DNA from: Diadema setosum
Taxonomy: Eukaryota > Echinodermata > Echinoidea > Diadematoida > Diadematidae
Length of the DNA stretch: 64,000 nt
Assembly: GCA_033980235.1 (NCBI GenBank)
Contig: CM067067.1
Span: forward strand, 37,699,639 to 37,763,638
Direction of reading: 5' to 3'
Shown one piece after another: positions 59,707 to 64,000 of the stretch (position 1 is its first letter; the number at the start of each line of letters is the position of its first letter). A program made the position numbers and the translations under genes. The notes beneath the pieces were generated by a model. The model saw only the letters and a program-made list of their open reading frames with translations. It was not told the origin of the DNA and searched no databases.

Positions 59707-62014
59707 GTGAGTAATGACCTTACGTGAGAACGGCCCCATATGTTGCTCGCTCGCTCTCTCTCCCTCTCTCGCTGTGCTCAGTGGCAGTAAAGCGTAGAGA
59801 GATTGAGACTCTTCAGAGAGCTCTATCTATCAAACCTAGATGTGTACCTTTCAAATGCCCCTGCAACATAAAGAAGCCAGAATATTGTTACCTTTGGTAT
59901 CTGAATTTATCATGTTAGTGCTTTTTTCAGCTACAATGTATTGAAAGAGTAGTGTACTAGCTGAGGATGCAGTGGTAGTAAACTTCAGAGAGTAATTTCA
60001 TGTGTAGCCTGAGTGTGCTGGTTTCAAGAAACATACACTTGGGAGATTAATTTAATGTGTAGCCAGAGCGTGCTTTTTTTTAAATTTTTTATAACAATCA
60101 CTCACGCATACATAGGCCTTGCATACTAAAAGTTACAGTAATGTTTCCTGAAGTGATATTTAAAACCTCTGTTAGTGTTATCCATCATTACATATGATCT
60201 TTTGGAAAATTTCATGGACAAATATGATATATCAATCTCATATTGTTGCAGTTGTGAATACATCATATATGATAAGAAATGTTGTGAATGCAAATTAACC
60301 ATTATCATAATGCTTTAAGATCCAATATATTTGTGGACAACACTGCCTTTTTTAATTATACTAGAACCAGAATACCTTTTCCATGGTGGCAGTAGAGTCT
60401 TTCCAATAAAATCTATTATACTCACAAACTCCCAAAAAAGATCATAGCAGAGCTTTCAAAAGTATTGGAGCATGTACCGATATGATATAAACAGTGTGAG
60501 GTACACAATGTACATGTATGATGGCAATGTTTTTATTGATTCCTAACAAGTGTTTATTTTACACAGTGGGTACAACAATGTTTAATGACCTTGTGCGATC
60601 ATTGCAATGGAACAATACATTCACACTAATGGTACAAGTGTAGTTGTTATTTCCACAGCATTTACACATATAAAGCTTTATGTAACCACCTTTGGTCACA
60701 TCTCCCAATATCCCCAGAAGTTTTTTTTTTTTTTTTTTTTTTTTAACATGTATTACCTACCCAGGTATGTAGTGATCTACAATGTATGGGCAAGCTCAGG
60801 TAGTGTAGTGTTATGTGTTCGATCACATGCTTAGTCTGTAAACGTTACTTGAGGTTCCGACTACATGTACTACACACGTAGTATAAGCAGAATGGTTTGA
60901 CATGTTTACCTTGTGAGTCACAAAATCCATGCATCTATTGATAGTGATTTGTGTTCCAGACTTTTGCCTGTTTTGATGGCTACCACACTTCACTGGTGCT
61001 ATGGTGTACATGTACAGTAAATCTCATTTGATGTTTGTATGGTGTTCATGAGTATCTAGTGTGTGAGACAATAAGTGTTTGAATTGAAATCTTTAAGGTG
61101 ATTGTGGAATTAAAAAAAAAAGTTAGTGCAATGTACTGTTTTTGTGTGGATTCCATAGATTAAAAGTATACCACTGGCCTTTTACATACCATCAGTGTGT
61201 ATAAATCATTGTACTTAAAAATTCAATGATTTTTCATTTTCTCCCTTTGATAGTATATACTTTACTCCTTTTTTTTTTGTAGCACTTTGCTTATAGTATC
61301 TCCAGCATATTTTTCCTTTCTAAACTATAATGGACTTCATCCAAGAGAGAGAGAGAAATTCGGTTAACCACATCGTAGTACAAAACTTTGCTGAAAAAAC
61401 AAAAATGCACTACGATCACATTTCAAAGTCCATGTATATATTTGATATCTCATGAAAAAAATAGTAATAGATATTGTAGTTTCTCTGAGATTTTCCTTGT
61501 ACAATGTACTTCCAACAGGTGTATTTAGTACTGAAGCTGAGGAATGAACCTGAGATGGAAACTGTATCAAAATAGAAACTTTTGTATGTTCAACAATCGG
61601 AAATGAATAGATTTGTATTTCTGTGTTATGACAGCCTTTAATCCTTGTGATTCATGACAGAACAAAATACAGTTTTGTATGGATGTTTGATGCAAAGTTG
61701 CATATGAAATAGTTCTACAGAGCTCTTTTTAATAGTGTGCATATCAAGGGATATGCTGTAATTTTTTTTTTAAAGCTTCATTATATTCAAATGTAGTGAG
61801 ATGTTTTATTGATGGTGAAATTTGCATGCTGTCTGCTTCCATGACTTGAAAAATATGATGAAAGTGGAATTGAAATATTCATATGAACCGTCATTTTTGT
61901 AAATATCTTAAAGACATGGGTTGTTAAATATTACAGTACTGTGAAAAGCTCTGGGACTATATGAAAGACTGTTTTCGAGATATGCTGCAAGTTGTGAGAA
62001 AGAGATAAGCAGAT

Positions 62015-62111
62015 ATTAGATAGATAGCAAAAAAGAGATATACACAGATAGAAAGAAGAGAGAAAGAGAGAGATATGGATAGATATACATGTGTAGATAG
62101 ATAGATTGTAG

Positions 62112-62142
<31 letters not shown>
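62015..62142. repeat. GATA/TAGA repeats
   Basis: Interrupted TAGA units with GA-rich stretches. Confidence 0.9.
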
Positions 62143-62990
62143 AAGAGTGTTAGCAGAGTGAGAAGAAAAAAAAAAAGAGATAAAAATAACAGTCGTGGAA
62201 GCCAGAGTTGAAGGCTGATTCCTGCACACTGCTTTCAACAGCGACTTGAGTATCCAGGCCGATACGAATGACACACTCAAGGGCCCCCACTCTGGCGGTG
62301 ATAATCTTGCTCTATTATCCGCCGAAGAGCCAGAAGTGGTTCGTCTTTGCTCCGACTCTTCCGACGGCCAACTGATATTAGGCTTGCGCATAATATTGCA
62401 CACTTCCTCACATAAAGAGGCATTGGAGATATTATACAACTGTATATTTATCATGAAACTAATTAAAAACAGCATTGAAAAAAGAGGAAAAAGAAACTAA
62501 TTGGTTTATCAATTCAATTGATCAATCAATCAAATTTATAAAGCCTTTTTTTTTTGGGGGGGGGGGGAGTGGGTTTTGGCAACAACTTATCATGAGTTAG
62601 ATGTCTGATGTTTATAAGTTGATATCATTTGTTTCAATGGTTTGAGGAATTCTTTAGTACAGTCTGTATGTTTAGCTTTCAAGAGAGTTTAGTAAAGACT
62701 AAACGGCTGCCTGTTTGAAGAGGCAAGTGTTTTAAATTTTGTGCTTGAAAGGGAATGAAAGTATCTATAGGAGGGCTGCACATGAACCCATTTTTTTCTA
62801 CTGGTCTAACCTGTCTTTCAGACCAACAGGTACCCAGATTTTCCCTGTTTTACTGGTCCATTGCTGAAAAAGTTACTGGTCCGACAGTAATTTTAACTGG
62901 TCGGGGACCGTCGGACCAGTGCCAGTGTGCAGCCTTGTCTGTAGTATGTAGGTGTTGATTTCGAAGTTAGAACTGTTGTCTGTATTTATG

Positions 62991-63015
62991 TGTGTGTGTG
63001 TGTGTGTGTGTGTGT
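62991..63015. repeat. (GT)n microsatellite
   Basis: About 12 GT units. Confidence 0.9.
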
Positions 63016-63448
63016 GATTTGCCGTGAGTGTAAGGCCCCCTTAGACTTTGTCCTGGTTGCTTTACCTTTTGGAAATCTAATTAAGTGTTTGATTTGTCAA
63101 CAAAAGGAAGTCTGGCTTTGTTTTCTGTAGTATGTGGTATAATGTACAGGTGGTGAGTTTCCATTTCATTACTTTGGTTTTCTTTCCTTTTTTTTTGTCA
63201 GGTACAGAAGTAGATTTGCTGAAGGTTATTTGGCTGGAGATTGTTATTATTTCATTTTTGTTGTTTCACAGTACATTTACCTGGCCACCTTGAAATACAT
63301 GTATGAAAGTCCATTCAAAGGAAGGAACGAAAAGCATTTGGTGTAGAAAATTTAGACACAAGAAAGACAGATTTGTCTGAAAGGTTGGGAGGGGTGAGAT
63401 ATTTTCCCAAATGTGAATTATTTTTTGTCCTCTCAATTTTCTTTACAG

Positions 63449-63530
63449 ATGTTCTCACCACCAACAGGGGCTGCGGGTTCCAAAAACGGGAGTCTTGGTG
63501 GGAATATGCACCATTCAAGCTACAAGCAAG
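63449..63530 (+). CDS. E-protein second coding exon (partial gene; continues beyond window)
   Basis: 82-nt exon between acceptor CTTTACAG and donor GTAAGG. It starts in phase 0, matching the donor at 55403, and encodes MFSPPTGAAGSKNGSLGGN followed by MHHSSYKQ, plus one base of a split codon. MFSPP directly follows LDFSA in vertebrate E-proteins and completes activation domain 1; the Gly/Ser/Asn-rich part after it is variable in the family. The bHLH domain, the second activation domain and the stop codon are not in this window, so the gene is incomplete here. The internal MFS methionine is not proposed as a main start, but a transcript beginning inside the preceding intron could use it. Confidence 0.88.
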
Positions 63531-64000
63531 GTAAGGGTCAGCTTTGACCTGTAACCATTTGCAAGGACAGTGAGCATTAACCCCCCTCACCCCCCCCCCC
63601 CCTAAAATGGAGTGGGAGGGGAGGTATCTATGGGAAATACCTGCTTTACATTGTATAGCAAAATCAACTCATTGTCTTGGCTTATATGCTGAGATATGTT
63701 TCTCCCATATGTCTGAGACAGGAAAGTTGTTGCTAATGCCCAATAGAGTATACTTTCGATGGGCAAGTGCCCATTTATACAACTTGCCTGACAGTGAGTT
63801 ATAGTTGCCCCTGGGAGAGTGGGTAAATTGGTTTGTAACTATATAGTACCCTACAAGGTGCACCACTACATAGGTTCGTGCCTCTCTTCCAGTGTCGATA
63901 CAAGTGTGTGACGTCCTGAACAAGTTGATGGATTTGATTCATGCCTCGCTTGCATTTTGTTTTGAGTGTCATTATAATATCAACAGTATACATTTGTGCG
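63531..64000 (+). other. Start of the next E-protein intron
   Basis: Begins GTAAGG. Contains a C-run (63591-63602); no further exon is evident before the window ends. Confidence 0.6.

Larger units (their letters stand above)
55403..63448 (+). other. E-protein intron (8.0 kb)
   Basis: Long phase-0 intron with GTAAGT...TTTACAG ends. Contents seen: a TACTGTAA-type foldback (55969-56174), a TATA box (56502-56509), a GGGAGG hairpin (58049-58073), a possible 36-nt micro-exon (59671-59706), poly-T (60721-60744), GATA/TAGA repeats (62015-62142), a GC-richer island (62200-62400), a poly-T/poly-G junction (62546-62567) and a (GT)n tract (62991-63015). The remainder is AT-rich without recognised features. 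Confidence 0.85.

Overview
Animal genomic DNA, AT-rich and mostly non-coding, with spliced exons (GT...AG), no operons and no prokaryotic signals. The interspersed repeats (short foldback elements with TTTAAAGGG, TACTGTAA and GGGCCCC ends, a CCTCCGCC/CCGTCCGTCC/AGGTCA repeat, many long microsatellites) and the two recognisable genes suggest a marine deuterostome, most likely a sea urchin. That assignment is inference from family resemblance, not from a search.

Two protein-coding genes can be supported, both on the + strand. (1) A complete two-exon SDHAF3 (ACN9, LYR family) gene at 21857-23789, encoding 119 residues: the assembly factor for the iron-sulfur subunit of mitochondrial succinate dehydrogenase. 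(2) The 5' part of a class I bHLH E-protein gene (TCF3/TCF4/TCF12/daughterless family): a first coding exon at 55337-55402 carrying the LSDLLDFS activation helix, an 8-kb intron, and a second coding exon at 63449-63530 starting MFSPP. The rest, including the bHLH domain, lies beyond the window. A CpG-rich block at 48.1-49.3 kb, a GC box/TTATA cluster at 54.5 kb and an intronic TATA box at 56.5 kb are candidate promoters for this gene.

Layout. 1-8.1 kb: repeat-rich DNA with twin 320-bp foldback elements (2.1 and 3.1 kb), a nested foldback (6.3-6.9 kb) and microsatellites. 8.17-13.61 kb: one 5.4-kb composite with about 820-bp inverted arms, holding a third partial arm copy, an approximately 150-bp periodic AGGTCA array and three tandem copies of an approximately 317-bp unit. 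13.6-21.2 kb: microsatellite-rich DNA with a foldback whose loop is a degenerate TTAGGG array (16.9 kb) and a retrotransposon RT relic (21.3 kb). 21.9-23.9 kb: SDHAF3. 24-48 kb: intergenic desert with many foldback elements, long (AT)n, (TAA)n and (GTT)n tracts, several GC-richer islands that could be regulatory, and a second foldback with a TTAGGG array in its loop (47.0 kb). 48-64 kb: the E-protein locus.

No CRISPR, rRNA, convincing tRNA, or intact transposase or reverse transcriptase gene was found, and no new multi-gene system. The observations I rate highest are two unrelated inverted-repeat elements that each enclose telomere-like repeats, the 5.4-kb foldback composite with promoter-like motifs in its arms, and a possible 36-nt in-frame micro-exon between the two E-protein exons.
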